Shown in pieces: positions 37,997 to 47,930 of a stretch of 64,000 bases of DNA. The stretch covers positions 744,001-808,000 of the forward strand of contig LVZA01000001.1 of assembly GCA_023101505.1 (NCBI GenBank). The letters run 5' to 3'. Origin of the DNA: Pasteurellaceae bacterium Pebbles2 (GTDB taxonomy: Bacteria > Pseudomonadota > Gammaproteobacteria > Enterobacterales > Pasteurellaceae). How positions within the stretch are numbered: position 1 is the stretch's first letter; the number at the start of each line of letters is the position of its first letter. Position numbers and translations under genes: made by a program. The notes beneath the pieces were generated by a model that saw only the letters and a list, made by a program, of their open reading frames with translations, was not told where the DNA came from and did no database searches.

Positions 37997-38788
37997 ATGA
38001 CATTATTTTTGATTATTTGCCTATTGGTTGGTAGCGTTGTTGGTTTTTTAGCTGGCTTATTTGGCATTGGCGGCGGTTTGGTGATCGTGCCAGTGTTGGT
38101 CTATTTACTGCCAATGATTGGCGTACCTGATGCAATGTTAATGTCGGTGGCACTCGGCACATCATTTGCGACGATTATTATTACAGGCGCATCTTCTGCT
38201 TATAATCACTATAAATCGGGCAATATCGCGTGGTCTTCACTGAAAATTTTTGCGCCTAGCGTGATGATTGCGACTTATATTGCAAGCCTGTTTGTAAGCA
38301 AATTACCGAAAGAATATTCAAGCAAAATTTTCGCTTGTTTAGTGGTGTATTTAGCGGCGAAAATGTTGTTATCTGTGAAGTCAAAAAAAGGCGACAAACC
38401 GCTGACTACCACATCTGCTATTGTTGGTGGCAGCTTAATTGGCGTGGCTTCAAGTGGCGCAGGCATTGGTGGCGGTGGCTTTATTGTGCCGTTTTTAAAT
38501 GCACGTGGTTATGAAATGAAACAAGCTATCGGTTCGTCATCATTTTGCGGAATGTTGCTCGCACTTTCAGGCACAGCAAGCTATATCAATAGTGGTTGGA
38601 GTGTGGCAGATTTACCCGAATGGTCGCTAGGCTACATTTATTTGCCAGCCGTGTTAGGTATTACTCTCACTTCATCATTTACCACCAAATTAGGCGTAAT
38701 GGTAACTAATCGTTTGCCTGTAGCAACGCTCAAACGTTGCTTTGCTGTATTCTTAATTTTTATCGCAATAAGAATGCTACTTCATTAA
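37997..38788 (+). CDS. TauE/SafE-family sulfite exporter-like permease
   Basis: A 263-residue inner-membrane protein with about eight hydrophobic segments. Two related glycine-rich motifs, AGLFGIGGGLVIVPVLVY and GAGIGGGGFIVPFLN, mark the two halves of the DUF81/TauE fold. Substrates in the family are sulfite, sulfonates and similar anions; none can be assigned here. It sits between rppH and lgt in a tightly packed operon. Confidence 0.88.
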   Translation: MTLFLIICLLVGSVVGFLAGLFGIGGGLVIVPVLVYLLPMIGVPDAMLMSVALGTSFATIIITGASSAYNHYKSGNIAWSSLKIFAPSVMIATYIASLFVSKLPKEYSSKIFACLVVYLAAKMLLSVKSKKGDKPLTTTSAIVGGSLIGVASSGAGIGGGGFIVPFLNARGYEMKQAIGSSSFCGMLLALSGTASYINSGWSVADLPEWSLGYIYLPAVLGITLTSSFTTKLGVMVTNRLPVATLKRCFAVFLIFIAIRMLLH

Positions 38789-38803
38789 TTTTAAAGGAAA
38801 GTT

Positions 38804-39622
38804 ATGCACGATTTTATTCATCTTCCTTATATCGATCCTGTGATTTTTAGCATTGGACCTATCAGCCTACGCTGGTATGGTGTGATGTATTTGCTCGGCT
38901 TTGGCTTTGCGTATTGGCTTGGAATGCGACGTGTAAAGCAGTCGCAAGGCGTGTGGAATGCGGAACAATTTGAACAACTGATTTATAACTGCTTTGCAGG
39001 GGTGATTTTAGGCGGACGAATTGGCGATGTGTTCTTCTATAATTTTGATAAATTTCTGCAAGATCCGATCTATCTTTTCCGTATTTGGGAAGGTGGAATG
39101 TCATTCCACGGCGGTTTACTCGGCGTTATTGTGGCGATGATTTATACTTCCATTCGCCAAAAACGTAGCTTTTGGCAAACTTCGGATTTAATTGCGCCAC
39201 TCGTACCATTTGGCTTAGGGCTCGGGCGTTTAGGCAATTTCATTAATAATGAACTTTGGGGTCGCCCTGTGGAAAAGCTCGATGCCGTGCCTTGGGCAAT
39301 GTTCCCTTATGGCTACAACGGCAGCGTGCCACTACACCCATCGCAACTGTATGAAGCGGTGCTTGAGGGCTTGGTATTAATGCTGATTTTGAATTTATTT
39401 ATCCGCAAAACTCGCCCAATGGCAGCGGTGTCAGGCTTGTTTCTCATTGGCTACGGCACGTTCCGTTTTCTTGTGGAATATGTGCGTGAAATCGATCACC
39501 ACGTCAACACAACGGCGGATTTAATCACTCGTGGACAAATGTTATCGCTACCAATGATTATCGGCGGTGTAGTGATTATGCTTTGGGCATATTCACGAGC
39601 CAAAAGTGCGGTGAAAAATTAA
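38804..39622 (+). CDS. lgt: Prolipoprotein diacylglyceryl transferase
   Basis: Inner-membrane enzyme that moves diacylglycerol from phosphatidylglycerol to the lipobox cysteine, first step of lipoprotein maturation. The 272-residue chain has seven hydrophobic helices, [11 protein letters not shown], the Lgt signature [17 protein letters not shown] and HPSQLYEA. Asn-Asn replaces the usual Asn-Gly in the signature, a conservative variant. It lies between the TauE-like permease and thyA. Confidence 0.96.
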   Translation: MHDFIHLPYIDPVIFSIGPISLRWYGVMYLLGFGFAYWLGMRRVKQSQGVWNAEQFEQLIYNCFAGVILGGRIGDVFFYNFDKFLQDPIYLFRIWEGGMSFHGGLLGVIVAMIYTSIRQKRSFWQTSDLIAPLVPFGLGLGRLGNFINNELWGRPVEKLDAVPWAMFPYGYNGSVPLHPSQLYEAVLEGLVLMLILNLFIRKTRPMAAVSGLFLIGYGTFRFLVEYVREIDHHVNTTADLITRGQMLSLPMIIGGVVIMLWAYSRAKSAVKN

Positions 39623-39631
39623 GGAATTTTT

Positions 39632-40483
39632 ATGAAGCAATATTTAGAACTATGCCAACGCATTGTGGACGAAGGCACTTGGATTGAAAATGAACGCACT
39701 GGTAAACGTTGCCTAACGGTGATTAATGCAGACTTAACTTATGATGTGGCAAATAACCAATTCCCCATCATCACCACTCGCAAAAGCTACTGGAAAGCCG
39801 CAATCGCTGAATTTTTGGGCTATATTCGTGGTTATGATAATGCCGCCGATTTTCGCCAATTAGGTACTAAAACGTGGGACGCAAATGCCAATGAAAATTT
39901 GGCGTGGCTCAACAATCCACACCGCAAAGGCACAGACGATATGGGACGTGTTTATGGCGTGCAAGGCCGTCATTGGCGTAAACCCAACGGCGAAAGCGTC
40001 GATCAACTACGCAAAATCGTCAACAATCTTTCCAAAGGCATTGATGACCGTGGTGAAATTCTCACATTCTTAAACCCTGGTGAATTTGATTTAGGTTGCT
40101 TACGCCCTTGTATGTACAATCACACGTTTTCATTGCTGGGCGACACGCTCTATTTAACTAGCTACCAACGCTCGTGCGACGTGCCTTTAGGTTTAAATTT
40201 CAATCAAATTCAAGTCTTTACCTTTTTAGCTTTAATGGCACAAATTACCGGCAAAAAAGCAGGCAAGGCATATCATAAAATCGTCAACGCACATATTTAT
40301 GAAGATCAGCTGGAATTAATGCGTGATGTGCAGTTAAAACGAGAGCCTTTCCCATCGCCACGATTAGAGATCAACCCTGATATTAAAAGTTTAGAAGACT
40401 TAGAAACTTGGGTAACAATGGACGATTTTAAAGTGGTAGGGTATGAGTGCCACGAGGCGATTAAATATCCATTTTCAGTTTAG
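39632..40483 (+). CDS. thyA: Thymidylate synthase
   Basis: Makes dTMP from dUMP with methylene-tetrahydrofolate. The 283-residue protein has the catalytic cysteine in [10 protein letters not shown], followed by [15 protein letters not shown] and the C-terminal [10 protein letters not shown]. Spacing differs slightly from the E. coli enzyme, which is usual for Haemophilus ThyA. It begins 9 bp after lgt, a conserved gene pair in gamma-proteobacteria. Confidence 0.95.
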   Translation: MKQYLELCQRIVDEGTWIENERTGKRCLTVINADLTYDVANNQFPIITTRKSYWKAAIAEFLGYIRGYDNAADFRQLGTKTWDANANENLAWLNNPHRKGTDDMGRVYGVQGRHWRKPNGESVDQLRKIVNNLSKGIDDRGEILTFLNPGEFDLGCLRPCMYNHTFSLLGDTLYLTSYQRSCDVPLGLNFNQIQVFTFLALMAQITGKKAGKAYHKIVNAHIYEDQLELMRDVQLKREPFPSPRLEINPDIKSLEDLETWVTMDDFKVVGYECHEAIKYPFSV

Positions 40484-40528
40484 TAAAGTACCATCTAACG
40501 ATGAAATCCCAATATAAAAGGTAAAAAA

Positions 40529-41266
40529 ATGTCAGATCAAATCTACGGAATTCACGCCGTAAAATCCTTTCTCGACCGCACGCCTGAACGCATCATCGAA
40601 GTGCTGGCGTTAAAAGGACGTGAAGATAAACGCTTAAATCCACTCATCAGCGAACTACAACGCCTAGGGATTTCCGTGCAGTTTTTAAACCGCCAAACCT
40701 TAGACAACAAAGCCAATGGCGAAGTACACCAAGGCATTATCGCCCGAGTGCAGGCAGCCAAAGAATTAAACGAAAACGATCTTGAGCAGATTTTGCAAAA
40801 TAAACAAAATCCGTTTTTGTTGGTGCTTGACGGCGTAACCGATCCGCATAATCTCGGGGCGTGTTTGCGTACTGCAGACGCTGCGGGCGTTGATGCGGTG
40901 ATTGTACCAAAAGATAAATCGGCACAGCTCACCTCTATCGCACGCAAAGTAGCGTGCGGTGCAGCGGAAGTAATGCCGCTAATTCGAGTTACCAATTTGG
41001 CTCGCACCTTGCGTGAATTGCAACAAAATCACAATATTTGGGTGGTTGGTACGGCAGGCGAAGCCACAGAAACCTTGTACCAAAGCAAATTGACAGGGGC
41101 GATTGCCTTAGTAATGGGAGCGGAAGGCGACGGAATGCGTCGTTTAACTCGAGAATGTTGCGATCAACTTATCAGCATTCCAATGGCAGGATCAGTGTCG
41201 TCGTTAAACGTATCTGTGGCGACAGGCGTGTGTTTATTTGAAATGGTTCGCCAACGCTCAAATTAA
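40529..41266 (+). CDS. rlmB: 23S rRNA 2'-O-methyltransferase RlmB
   Basis: SpoU-class enzyme that methylates G2251 of 23S rRNA in E. coli. The 245 residues have the N-terminal L30e-like substrate-binding domain and a SPOUT domain with [18 protein letters not shown] (motif 1), [13 protein letters not shown] (motif 2) and [13 protein letters not shown] (motif 3). All catalytic residues appear intact, unlike the other SpoU protein in this window. Confidence 0.95.
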   Translation: MSDQIYGIHAVKSFLDRTPERIIEVLALKGREDKRLNPLISELQRLGISVQFLNRQTLDNKANGEVHQGIIARVQAAKELNENDLEQILQNKQNPFLLVLDGVTDPHNLGACLRTADAAGVDAVIVPKDKSAQLTSIARKVACGAAEVMPLIRVTNLARTLRELQQNHNIWVVGTAGEATETLYQSKLTGAIALVMGAEGDGMRRLTRECCDQLISIPMAGSVSSLNVSVATGVCLFEMVRQRSN

Positions 41267-41283
41267 ACAAAACGAGTGAAATT

Positions 41284-41350
41284 TACACCGCACTTTTGCC
41301 TGAATATACGAAAATTAGCCCCGAAAATTCAGGAAAGTGCGGTGTATTTT
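41284..41350. terminator. Uptake-sequence inverted pair with long loop
   Basis: TACACCGCACTTT (41284-41296) and AAAGTGCGGTGTA (41334-41346) are perfect complements 37 bases apart, between convergent rlmB and the folate cyclo-ligase gene. The long loop makes termination less certain. Confidence 0.55.
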
Positions 41351-41359
41351 TTGAGAGTT

Positions 41360-41929
41360 TTAAGCACTCAAAATCGCAAAAAGTGGAATGTCCCAACTTT
41401 CCACCGGCAGGCTTTTCACTTGCTGACATTGATGAGCTAATCCCACTGGTACGAAATTTTTATGTTGCCAATTCGCCAAGGTGCGATCATAAAATCCACC
41501 GCCCATTCCCAGCCGATTACCTTGCAAATCAAACGCCACCAACGGCGTAAAAATAATGTCTAACTTTTCCGCAGGAAACACATTCTGCACCGCTAACTGC
41601 GGTTCAAAAATACCGAATTTATTTTTGATTAACGCCGTATCAGGGCGATGATTCAAGAACAGTAAATGCCCTTTGGCAAAAGGGTGCAGCACAGGTAAAT
41701 ACACATTCTTGCCTTGTTGCCACAGCTTTTCAATTAATAATTGCGTCGAAATTTCGCCATCGAAAGAAAGATAAAGTGCAATATGCTGAGCTTGACGTTG
41801 CTCAATTAAGGCAAGGGCTTGTTGCGTAAGGCTTTGTGCCGCTTGTTGCTGTTGAAGTGCGGTTAAATTCTGACGAGTTTGACGAATTTGTTGGCGTAAT
41901 GTTTTACGCAAATCAGCGATATTTTTCAT
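41360..41929 (-). CDS. 5-formyltetrahydrofolate cyclo-ligase
   Basis: Converts 5-formyltetrahydrofolate to methenyltetrahydrofolate with ATP. The ATG at 41929 gives 189 residues beginning KNIADLRKTLRQQIR; the family motifs LYLSFDGEISTQ and GNRLGMGGGFYDRTLA are present. The open frame continues upstream through the 6S RNA gene, but that part is not protein-like. It sits just downstream of ssrS on the same strand, the same order as E. coli zapA-ssrS-ygfA, and the RNA and mRNA may be co-transcribed. Confidence 0.94.
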   Translation of the reverse strand: MKNIADLRKTLRQQIRQTRQNLTALQQQQAAQSLTQQALALIEQRQAQHIALYLSFDGEISTQLLIEKLWQQGKNVYLPVLHPFAKGHLLFLNHRPDTALIKNKFGIFEPQLAVQNVFPAEKLDIIFTPLVAFDLQGNRLGMGGGFYDRTLANWQHKNFVPVGLAHQCQQVKSLPVESWDIPLFAILSA

Positions 41930-41965
41930 TGAATAGTTGGAATATTTACAGAAGTGGCGCTTGAT

Positions 41966-42152
41966 GCAAGACCCCGAGATGCCGTTGCGGGTGGTCGGTC
42001 CTTGAACCCGACGGTTCAAGGGAGTCAGTTATAGTCGTTTTTAGGCTTCTTAGTGAAACTAAGCCTGCACACCAACAACATAGAGAACCAACTCGAAGTA
42101 TAAAAATATCGGCTCAGGGACGTAACCCTTTGGCGAACATCTCAGGTAATCT
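41966..42152 (-). ncRNA. ssrS: 6S RNA
   Basis: Regulatory RNA that binds the sigma-70 RNA polymerase holoenzyme in stationary phase. On the minus strand the 5' part reads CTGAGATGTTCGCC and CCCTGAGCCGATATTT; the 3' part reads CCTTGAACC, GGGTTCAAGG and GGCATCTCGGGG, all conserved 6S blocks. The two ends can pair as the closing stem around a central bubble. Position between zapA and the folate cyclo-ligase gene is the classic one. Ends are estimated to a few bases. Confidence 0.93.
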
Positions 42153-42225
42153 TTGAAATTATACTAACGCAAATTCGTCAAATTGACCAGTCTTTATTTC
42201 ACTAAAATCGTTAGCTAGATCACAT

Positions 42226-42549
42226 TTATTGAATTTCGTAAGCAGTTTGTTGATTTGTTGAACGAGTTGAAATCGTTTCAAGCGATGAAGACAACTGCTG
42301 AATTTGATTTTGCAACACCTGCTCAATAGAGCTATTTTTATGTTTTTCCTGCAATAATTCAAAACTCAGGTTCAACGCTACCATATTCACCGCACGCTCT
42401 ACACGAATTGTTTGCATACGTTCTTTCATTTCCGACACACGCAAATCGAGCAATCTTGCTGCTTCACGCAAGTCATCGTGCTGTTCTTCTGGCACGTTTA
42501 ATACAAAAATCTGTCCCAAAAAATTTAATTCAATCTTTTTTAATGCCAT
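42226..42549 (-). CDS. zapA: Cell division protein ZapA
   Basis: Small FtsZ-associated protein that bundles FtsZ filaments at the division ring. The 107 residues have an N-terminal globular part (ALKKIELNFLGQIFVLNVPEE) and a long C-terminal coiled coil. The ATG at 42549 follows GGTGAAAAT; another ATG at 42567 lacks a ribosome site. It lies upstream of ssrS, and is divergent from the ygfB-like gene. Confidence 0.92.
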   Translation of the reverse strand: MALKKIELNFLGQIFVLNVPEEQHDDLREAARLLDLRVSEMKERMQTIRVERAVNMVALNLSFELLQEKHKNSSIEQVLQNQIQQLSSSLETISTRSTNQQTAYEIQ

Positions 42550-42648
42550 ATTTTCACCATTCATCAAATTTTTCGCTATTATGCCACAGAGAAATATTAC
42601 CTGTCATAAATAATCTGCTAGAATTGCTTTAATATGAAGGAGAAAAAA

Positions 42649-43200
42649 ATGCTTGATTACTCGCAACTCAATCAACAACTCAAGTCAGCCAACATTGCGT
42701 TGTCTGCGGCAGAATTACACGGTTTTTTAAGCGGATTAGTGTGCGGTGGGCTAACTGACCAAAGCTGGCAGCCACTACTCTATCAATTCACTAACGACAA
42801 CCACGCTTATCCAACGGCATTATTAAATGAAGTCATTGAAATCTATACAGAAATTAACCGCACTTTAGGTGATATTGACGGCTTTAATTTTGAATTAATG
42901 TTACCAAATGAAGAAAATACGCAGGCAATTTTTGCGCAAGCTGATGCCTTATGCGAATGGGCAAACCACTTTTTGCTCGGCTTAGGCTTGGTGCAAGCAG
43001 AATTAAGCAAAGAAAAAGGCGAAATCGGCGAAGCGTTAGATGATTTGCAAGATATTTGCCAGCTAGGCTACGATGAAGATGACGACAAAGAAGAATTAAG
43101 TGAAGCCTTGGAAGAAATTATCGAATACGTGCGTACCATTGCTACGCTGTTCTATTCCCATTTTCGCCCAAATAAAAAGACGCAACCGACCATTCACTAA
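42649..43200 (+). CDS. UPF0149 (YgfB) family protein
   Basis: An acidic helical protein of 183 residues in the YgfB/YecA UPF0149 family. [14 protein letters not shown] near the N terminus and the acidic block [21 protein letters not shown] near the C terminus are typical. The ATG at 42649 has GAAGGAG upstream; an earlier ATG at 42634 is less well placed. It precedes pepP by 17 bp, the same neighbour order as ygfB-pepP in E. coli. Its function is not known from sequence. Confidence 0.9.
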   Translation: MLDYSQLNQQLKSANIALSAAELHGFLSGLVCGGLTDQSWQPLLYQFTNDNHAYPTALLNEVIEIYTEINRTLGDIDGFNFELMLPNEENTQAIFAQADALCEWANHFLLGLGLVQAELSKEKGEIGEALDDLQDICQLGYDEDDDKEELSEALEEIIEYVRTIATLFYSHFRPNKKTQPTIH

Positions 43201-43217
43201 TCGTAACGGAGTTCATT

Positions 43218-44555
43218 ATGGATTTAGCTTATATGGCAACGCTTCCGCTTGAAGAATTTATCGCACGCCGTGAACGTGTTTTAAGCCAAATGGCGGATAA
43301 TTCGACGGCGATCATTTTTTCCGCCAAAGAACAATTTCGCAATAGCCACAACACGTACCCATTCCGTCAAGACAGCTATTTTTGGTATTTAACTGGTTTT
43401 AACGAACCCGATGCGGTGTTATTGCTCAGCAAAAAGAATCGGCAAAATTGCACCGCACTTTTCTTGCGCTCGAACGATTCTGAAATGGAAACGTGGAATG
43501 GCAGACGTTTAGGCGTGGAGCGTGCGCCGAGCCAATTACAATGCGATTTTGCTTTTGATATTAAAGACTTAAACGAAAAACTGCTGGAACTTTGTGCTGA
43601 CAGCCAAACAATTTATACACTAAAAGGTTTAGACGGTCGTCAACAAGATGATGACTTTATGGACACATTATTGCCGCAATTTGCCGTGCAACAATTCACG
43701 CCTTTACAGCCAATGTTAGATGAAATGCGTTTGTTTAAATCAGACAACGAAATTCGCTTAATACAACAGGCTGGGCAGATTACGGCGTTGGGGCATATTC
43801 GCGCGATGAAAGAAACTCGCCCGAACCGTTTTGAATATGAAATTGAAAGCGAAATTATGCACGAATTTAATCGCTTCGGCGCACGATTTCCGTCCTATGG
43901 CACCATCGTCGCAGGTGGTGAAAATGCCTGCATTTTGCATTACACCGAGAATGATCAAGCCTTGAAAGACGGCGATTTGGTGCTAATTGATGCAGGCTGC
44001 GAATTTGCGATGTACGCAGGCGACATCACTCGCACTTTTCCCGTCAATGGCAAATTCAGCCCAGCACAACGAGAGATTTATGAAATCGTGCTGACCGCCC
44101 AAAAACGAGCGATTGAATTACTTGTGGCGGGCAACAATATTCAACAAGCCAACGATGAAGTAGTTCGCATAAAAGTCGAGGGCTTGGTACGCTTAGGCAT
44201 TTTGCACGGCGATGTGGACGAACTCATCGCCAACAACGCTCACCGCCAATTCTATATGCACGGCTTAGGGCATTGGCTTGGCTTAGACGTGCACGATGTC
44301 GGTAGTTACAGCAACGGTTGCGAAAATGGCGACCGAAACTCGAAAAAAAGAGACCGCACTTTAGCGGTGGGAATGGTGTTGACGGTTGAACCTGGACTAT
44401 ATATTTCCGAAAAAGCCGACGTGCCAGCACAATACAAAGGCATCGGCGTGCGTATTGAAGACAATATTTTAATCACCGAATATGGCAACAAAAATCTCAC
44501 TTGCGCCGTGCCAAAAGAGATTGATGATATTGAACAATTAATGGCACAAAAATAA
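43218..44555 (+). CDS. pepP: Xaa-Pro aminopeptidase
   Basis: Dimanganese M24B peptidase that removes an N-terminal residue before proline. Of the 445 residues, the C-terminal pita-bread domain holds the metal ligands: LIDAGCEFAMYAGDITRTF (two aspartates), HGLGHWLGLDVHD (histidine), VEPGLY (glutamate) and GVRIEDNIL (glutamate). The N-terminal creatinase-like domain is complete. A strong terminator follows. Confidence 0.96.
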   Translation: MDLAYMATLPLEEFIARRERVLSQMADNSTAIIFSAKEQFRNSHNTYPFRQDSYFWYLTGFNEPDAVLLLSKKNRQNCTALFLRSNDSEMETWNGRRLGVERAPSQLQCDFAFDIKDLNEKLLELCADSQTIYTLKGLDGRQQDDDFMDTLLPQFAVQQFTPLQPMLDEMRLFKSDNEIRLIQQAGQITALGHIRAMKETRPNRFEYEIESEIMHEFNRFGARFPSYGTIVAGGENACILHYTENDQALKDGDLVLIDAGCEFAMYAGDITRTFPVNGKFSPAQREIYEIVLTAQKRAIELLVAGNNIQQANDEVVRIKVEGLVRLGILHGDVDELIANNAHRQFYMHGLGHWLGLDVHDVGSYSNGCENGDRNSKKRDRTLAVGMVLTVEPGLYISEKADVPAQYKGIGVRIEDNILITEYGNKNLTCAVPKEIDDIEQLMAQK

Positions 44556-44559
44556 ATAT

Positions 44560-44593
44560 AATCAAGGGCTTAATCAATAAGCCCTTGATTTTT
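44560..44593. terminator. Bidirectional terminator
   Basis: AATCAAGGGCTTA (44560-44572) and TAAGCCCTTGATT (44578-44590) form a perfect 13-bp stem with a T run, between pepP and the convergent glycosyltransferase gene. Confidence 0.9.
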
Positions 44594-45310
44594 CTATTTC
44601 AATTCTAATACGTGAGCTTCTCTCAATGCTCGCACAGCATTGCGCTCTAGCTCTAAGTCAGAATCTGCATTATTTTCCACCACGCCCAGTAACGGCAATA
44701 AAATCATTATGTTCTCCAACGGACAAAAGATGGAAAAATCGTCCGCCAGCCAAAAAGGCTTGCGCTCCATCGCTTCCATCATCAATTTTTTCGCTCGAGA
44801 TTTGCGGATTAAATACAACGACGAACCATCACTATCGCATTCTTCTTTCTGTTTAGGATAAACATAGCGAAACTCTTGGGTATCTTCCGTGGCTGTCGGC
44901 AATTTTTCAGTGCGTAAGCCTAATTTTTGCAAAATAATCAAATCGGCAGTCGGGTGTGCATCTTTTAAATAATCCATTAAGACGGGAATAAGATTCTCAA
45001 AATTCGGCATAAAAGTAACATCATCTTCCGCAACAATGGCAAAGTCATCATCATTAAGCTGTTGATTTTGCGCAATTAAATTCCAACAACCGAGGTGCGA
45101 AAGCGTGCAACCCATTTCACCAAATGCCACTGGACGAGAAGCTAATTCCTTGCCTTTTGCCAAATCAAAAATGCGCTCCACACCGACACGTTCAATAGCA
45201 GCCTTATCAATCGCCGAGCAACGATGAAAATATTTTGCCGCAGACTGCTGATTAAACTTCGCCATACGATCAGGGCGAGAATCTAAATTGATAACATAAC
45301 CTTGGAACAT
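44594..45310 (-). CDS. Glycosyltransferase family 25 (lipooligosaccharide-type)
   Basis: A 238-residue LOS glycosyltransferase. It opens with YVINLDSRPDRMAKFNQQ, the GT25 signature, followed by GEMGCTLSHLGCW and the metal-site VAEDDVTF. These enzymes add galactose or glucose to the oligosaccharide core from UDP-sugars in the cytoplasm. It stands alone after glyS rather than in a glycan cluster. No repeat tract that could make it phase-variable was seen. The acceptor is unknown. Confidence 0.88.
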   Translation of the reverse strand: MFQGYVINLDSRPDRMAKFNQQSAAKYFHRCSAIDKAAIERVGVERIFDLAKGKELASRPVAFGEMGCTLSHLGCWNLIAQNQQLNDDDFAIVAEDDVTFMPNFENLIPVLMDYLKDAHPTADLIILQKLGLRTEKLPTATEDTQEFRYVYPKQKEECDSDGSSLYLIRKSRAKKLMMEAMERKPFWLADDFSIFCPLENIMILLPLLGVVENNADSDLELERNAVRALREAHVLELK

Positions 45311-45325
45311 TGGTTTTCCTTATGC

Positions 45326-45355
45326 AAAAAGTGCGGTAAAAAATACCGCACTTTT
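45326..45355 (-). terminator. Inverted uptake pair after glyS
   Basis: AAAAAGTGCGGTA (45326-45338) and TACCGCACTTTT (45344-45355) form a tight hairpin just after glyS on the minus strand, upstream of the glycosyltransferase gene. Confidence 0.75.
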
Positions 45356-45369
45356 GGAGTGTTAAGCGA

Positions 45370-47436
45370 TTACTGCAACACCGAAATATCCGCCACTTGC
45401 AAGAACAGATCTTGTAGGGCTTTCAAAATCGCCAAGCGGTTTTGGCGTAACGCTTCGTCTTCGGCGTTAACCATTACATTGTCGAAGAAGTTATCCACAG
45501 GCTGGCGTAGGCTTGCCAATTTGTCGAGAACCGCGGTGTAGTTGGCTTCGGCAATTAACGGTTTCACTTCGCTTTGTAACGCAAGCACGCTTTCCGCCAA
45601 GGCTTTTTCCGCAGGTTCAACGCAAGCAGCAAGATTGATGTCGCCAATCGCCGTGTCCACTTTCGCTAAAATATTGCTGACACGTTTATTTGCGGCGGCT
45701 AACGCTTCGGCACTTTCTAACGTACGGAAATGGGAAACCGCACGCACACGCGCGTCAAAATCCGCAGGTTTGGTCGGACGACGAGCCAATACCGCTTGAA
45801 TGACGTCCACGGCAATGCCTTCGTCTTGATACCACGCACGGAAACGACCGAGCATAAAGTCCACAACCTCTTCCACGACATTTTTATTGGTGAGTTTGTC
45901 GCCAAAAAGTGCGGTGGCTTTTTGCACGATTTCCACTAAATCAAGCGATAAATTTTTCTCCACGATAATACGCAACGAACCTAATGCGGCACGGCGTAAA
46001 GCGAACGGGTCGGCACTGCCTTTTGGTGCTTGACCGATACCGAAAATCCCTGTGAGGGTGTCGAATTTATCCGCCAACGCAACGCTACTTGCCACAAGCG
46101 AATTTGGCAAATTGTCGCCAGCAAAACGTGGCATATATTGTTCGTTTAACGCCACCGCCACTTCTTCATCTTCGCCATCGTGGCGAGCGTAGTGCATACC
46201 CATTACGCCTTGAGTATCGGTAAATTCAAACACCATATTGGTCATCAAGTCGCATTTTGACAGTAAGCCCGCACGTTTCGCTTTAGCAACATCAGCCCCA
46301 ATTTGTGTTGCAATTTCGCCAGCCAACTGTTCAATGCGCGCGGTTTTATCACGCAATGTGCCAAGCTGTTGTTGGAACAACACGGTTTCAAGGCGTGGCA
46401 ACTGGTCTTCAAGTTTTTGTTTTAAGTCGGTTTTGAAGAAGAATTCAGCGTCCGTTAAACGTGGACGAACCACTTTTTCGTTCCCTTCGATAATCGCGGT
46501 TGGATCGTCTGGGTTGATGTTCGACACAAAAATGAAATGCGGCAACAAGTTACCCCCGTTGTCGTAAATCGGGAAGTATTTTTGGTCGCCTTTCATTGTG
46601 TAAACCAAGGCTTCCGCAGGCACGGCAAGGAAACGCTCTTCAAATTTGGCGGTCAGCACGTTCGGAAACTCCACCAGCGAGGTAACTTCTTCCAACAGGC
46701 TTTCATCAATGTCTGCTACGCCGCCAAGTGCGGTCGCTTTTTCTTGAGATTTTGCCAGAATAATTGCTTTACGTTCATTGAAATCTGCAATCACTTGACC
46801 ACGCTCCGCCAAGATTTGCGGATATTGGTCTGCGTGGGAAATTTCAAATTCGCTTTCGCCTAAGAAACGGTGTCCACGAATAATTTTCGCACTTTTCACC
46901 CCTAATACGTCGCCGTCAATCAGCTCCGCACCCAACAACATTGTTACGGTGTGAACAGGGCGAATGAATTGCACGCTTTTGTCCGCCCAACGCATTGGTT
47001 TTGGAATCGGCAATTTCGCTAACGCATTGGCAACCAGCTCCGCTAACAAATCTTTAGTGGCTTTGCCTTGCACCACAGCACGATGAACCAGCCACTCGCC
47101 TTTATCGGTGGCAATGCGTTCCGCTTGCTCAACGGTAATGCCACAGCCTTTCGCCCAACCTTCAGCGGCTTTGGTCGGCTTGCCGTCCGCATCGAAGGCA
47201 GCGGAAACCGCAGGCCCACGCTTTTCAATTTCTTTGTTTGGTTGAGCGGTGATTAAATCCGCCACTTTCAACGCCAAACGGCGTGGGGTGGCAAACCATT
47301 TCACATCGCTAAATGTTAAACCTGCTTGGTTTAGCTCTGCGGTAAAATTCTCCGCAAAGGCTGTGGCAAGGGTTTTTAACGCTTTCGGTGGCAACTCTTC
47401 AGTGCCGATTTCTACTAGGAAGTTTTGGGTTGTCAT
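45370..47436 (-). CDS. glyS: Glycyl-tRNA synthetase, beta subunit
   Basis: The tRNA-recognising subunit of the alpha2beta2 glycyl-tRNA synthetase, 688 residues. It opens with [16 protein letters not shown] and has RFGSDNLP-like and [16 protein letters not shown] blocks typical of the family, with an anticodon-binding-like C-terminal region. The alpha subunit glyQ is upstream on the same strand, with a glutaredoxin-like gene and a hairpin cluster between them rather than direct adjacency. Confidence 0.96.
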   Translation of the reverse strand: MTTQNFLVEIGTEELPPKALKTLATAFAENFTAELNQAGLTFSDVKWFATPRRLALKVADLITAQPNKEIEKRGPAVSAAFDADGKPTKAAEGWAKGCGITVEQAERIATDKGEWLVHRAVVQGKATKDLLAELVANALAKLPIPKPMRWADKSVQFIRPVHTVTMLLGAELIDGDVLGVKSAKIIRGHRFLGESEFEISHADQYPQILAERGQVIADFNERKAIILAKSQEKATALGGVADIDESLLEEVTSLVEFPNVLTAKFEERFLAVPAEALVYTMKGDQKYFPIYDNGGNLLPHFIFVSNINPDDPTAIIEGNEKVVRPRLTDAEFFFKTDLKQKLEDQLPRLETVLFQQQLGTLRDKTARIEQLAGEIATQIGADVAKAKRAGLLSKCDLMTNMVFEFTDTQGVMGMHYARHDGEDEEVAVALNEQYMPRFAGDNLPNSLVASSVALADKFDTLTGIFGIGQAPKGSADPFALRRAALGSLRIIVEKNLSLDLVEIVQKATALFGDKLTNKNVVEEVVDFMLGRFRAWYQDEGIAVDVIQAVLARRPTKPADFDARVRAVSHFRTLESAEALAAANKRVSNILAKVDTAIGDINLAACVEPAEKALAESVLALQSEVKPLIAEANYTAVLDKLASLRQPVDNFFDNVMVNAEDEALRQNRLAILKALQDLFLQVADISVLQ

Positions 47437-47477
47437 TGGTTAATTTCTCTATCTTCTTAATATCTCTAAATTCCAAG

Positions 47478-47635
47478 CTACCCCAACGGGGTAGAATATA
47501 CGTAACCTAGGGCATTGCCCTAGGTCTTATAACTTTTCATTTCCTAGAGTAACCAGTTACCCTAGGTTAAGCATAGTGTTGCCCCTTTGGGGCAAGTTTT
47601 TTGAATTCGGGACGCACTGCGTCTCGAATTCAAAA
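47478..47635. repeat. Cluster of five hairpins between the glutaredoxin-like gene and glyS
   Basis: Five palindromes fill 158 bp: CTACCCC/GGGGTAG (47478-47494), ACCTAGGGC/GCCCTAGGT (47505-47525), CCTAGAGTAAC/GTTACCCTAGG with one mismatch (47543-47566), TTGCCCC/GGGGCAA followed by a T run (47579-47602), and a near-perfect 37-bp palindrome from TTTTGAATTCG to CGAATTCAAAA (47599-47635). The CCTAGG-type stems recur, suggesting a mobile or amplified palindromic unit. Confidence 0.8.
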
Positions 47636-47656
47636 CTCACAAAAATTCAACCGCGG

Positions 47657-47920
47657 TTAAGCAAAAATCCCTTTCAATTCCGCTAAATCCAAAATCACTC
47701 GCTCATCTTCTAGCACCAGCGCAGGAATGCCGATGTAGCCATTTTTCTTAGCGTTGTCGAAAGCAGTGTGGCTATCGCGCAATTTCAAAAAGGCTTTTAA
47801 ATTTGCGGCGATGTTGACCATATCACATTCTTCATAATCTACGCCTAGGGCGTTCAGTTCGTCCACAAAAGGTTTGGTGTCTGGACACCAAGGTGCGAAG
47901 TATAAAACAGGTTTTGCCAT
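47657..47920 (-). CDS. Glutaredoxin-like protein
   Basis: A small thioredoxin-fold protein of 87 residues, beginning AKPVLYFAPWCPDTKPF. The active-site-like segment WCPDT has a single cysteine, so it would act as a monothiol or be inactive as a dithiol reductase; the cis-proline appears in GIPALVL. The ATG at 47920 follows AAGGAAAAC; the longer frame overlaps glyQ. It lies 10 bp downstream of glyQ on the same strand, within the glyQ-glyS unit. The same gene order is known in Haemophilus. Confidence 0.85.
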   Translation of the reverse strand: MAKPVLYFAPWCPDTKPFVDELNALGVDYEECDMVNIAANLKAFLKLRDSHTAFDNAKKNGYIGIPALVLEDERVILDLAELKGIFA

Positions 47921-47930
47921 ATTGTTTTCC

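Noticed and set aside
41930-42019. N-terminal extension of the folate cyclo-ligase
   Set aside because: The extension runs into the 6S RNA gene and has no family similarity; the ATG at 41929 fits the family.
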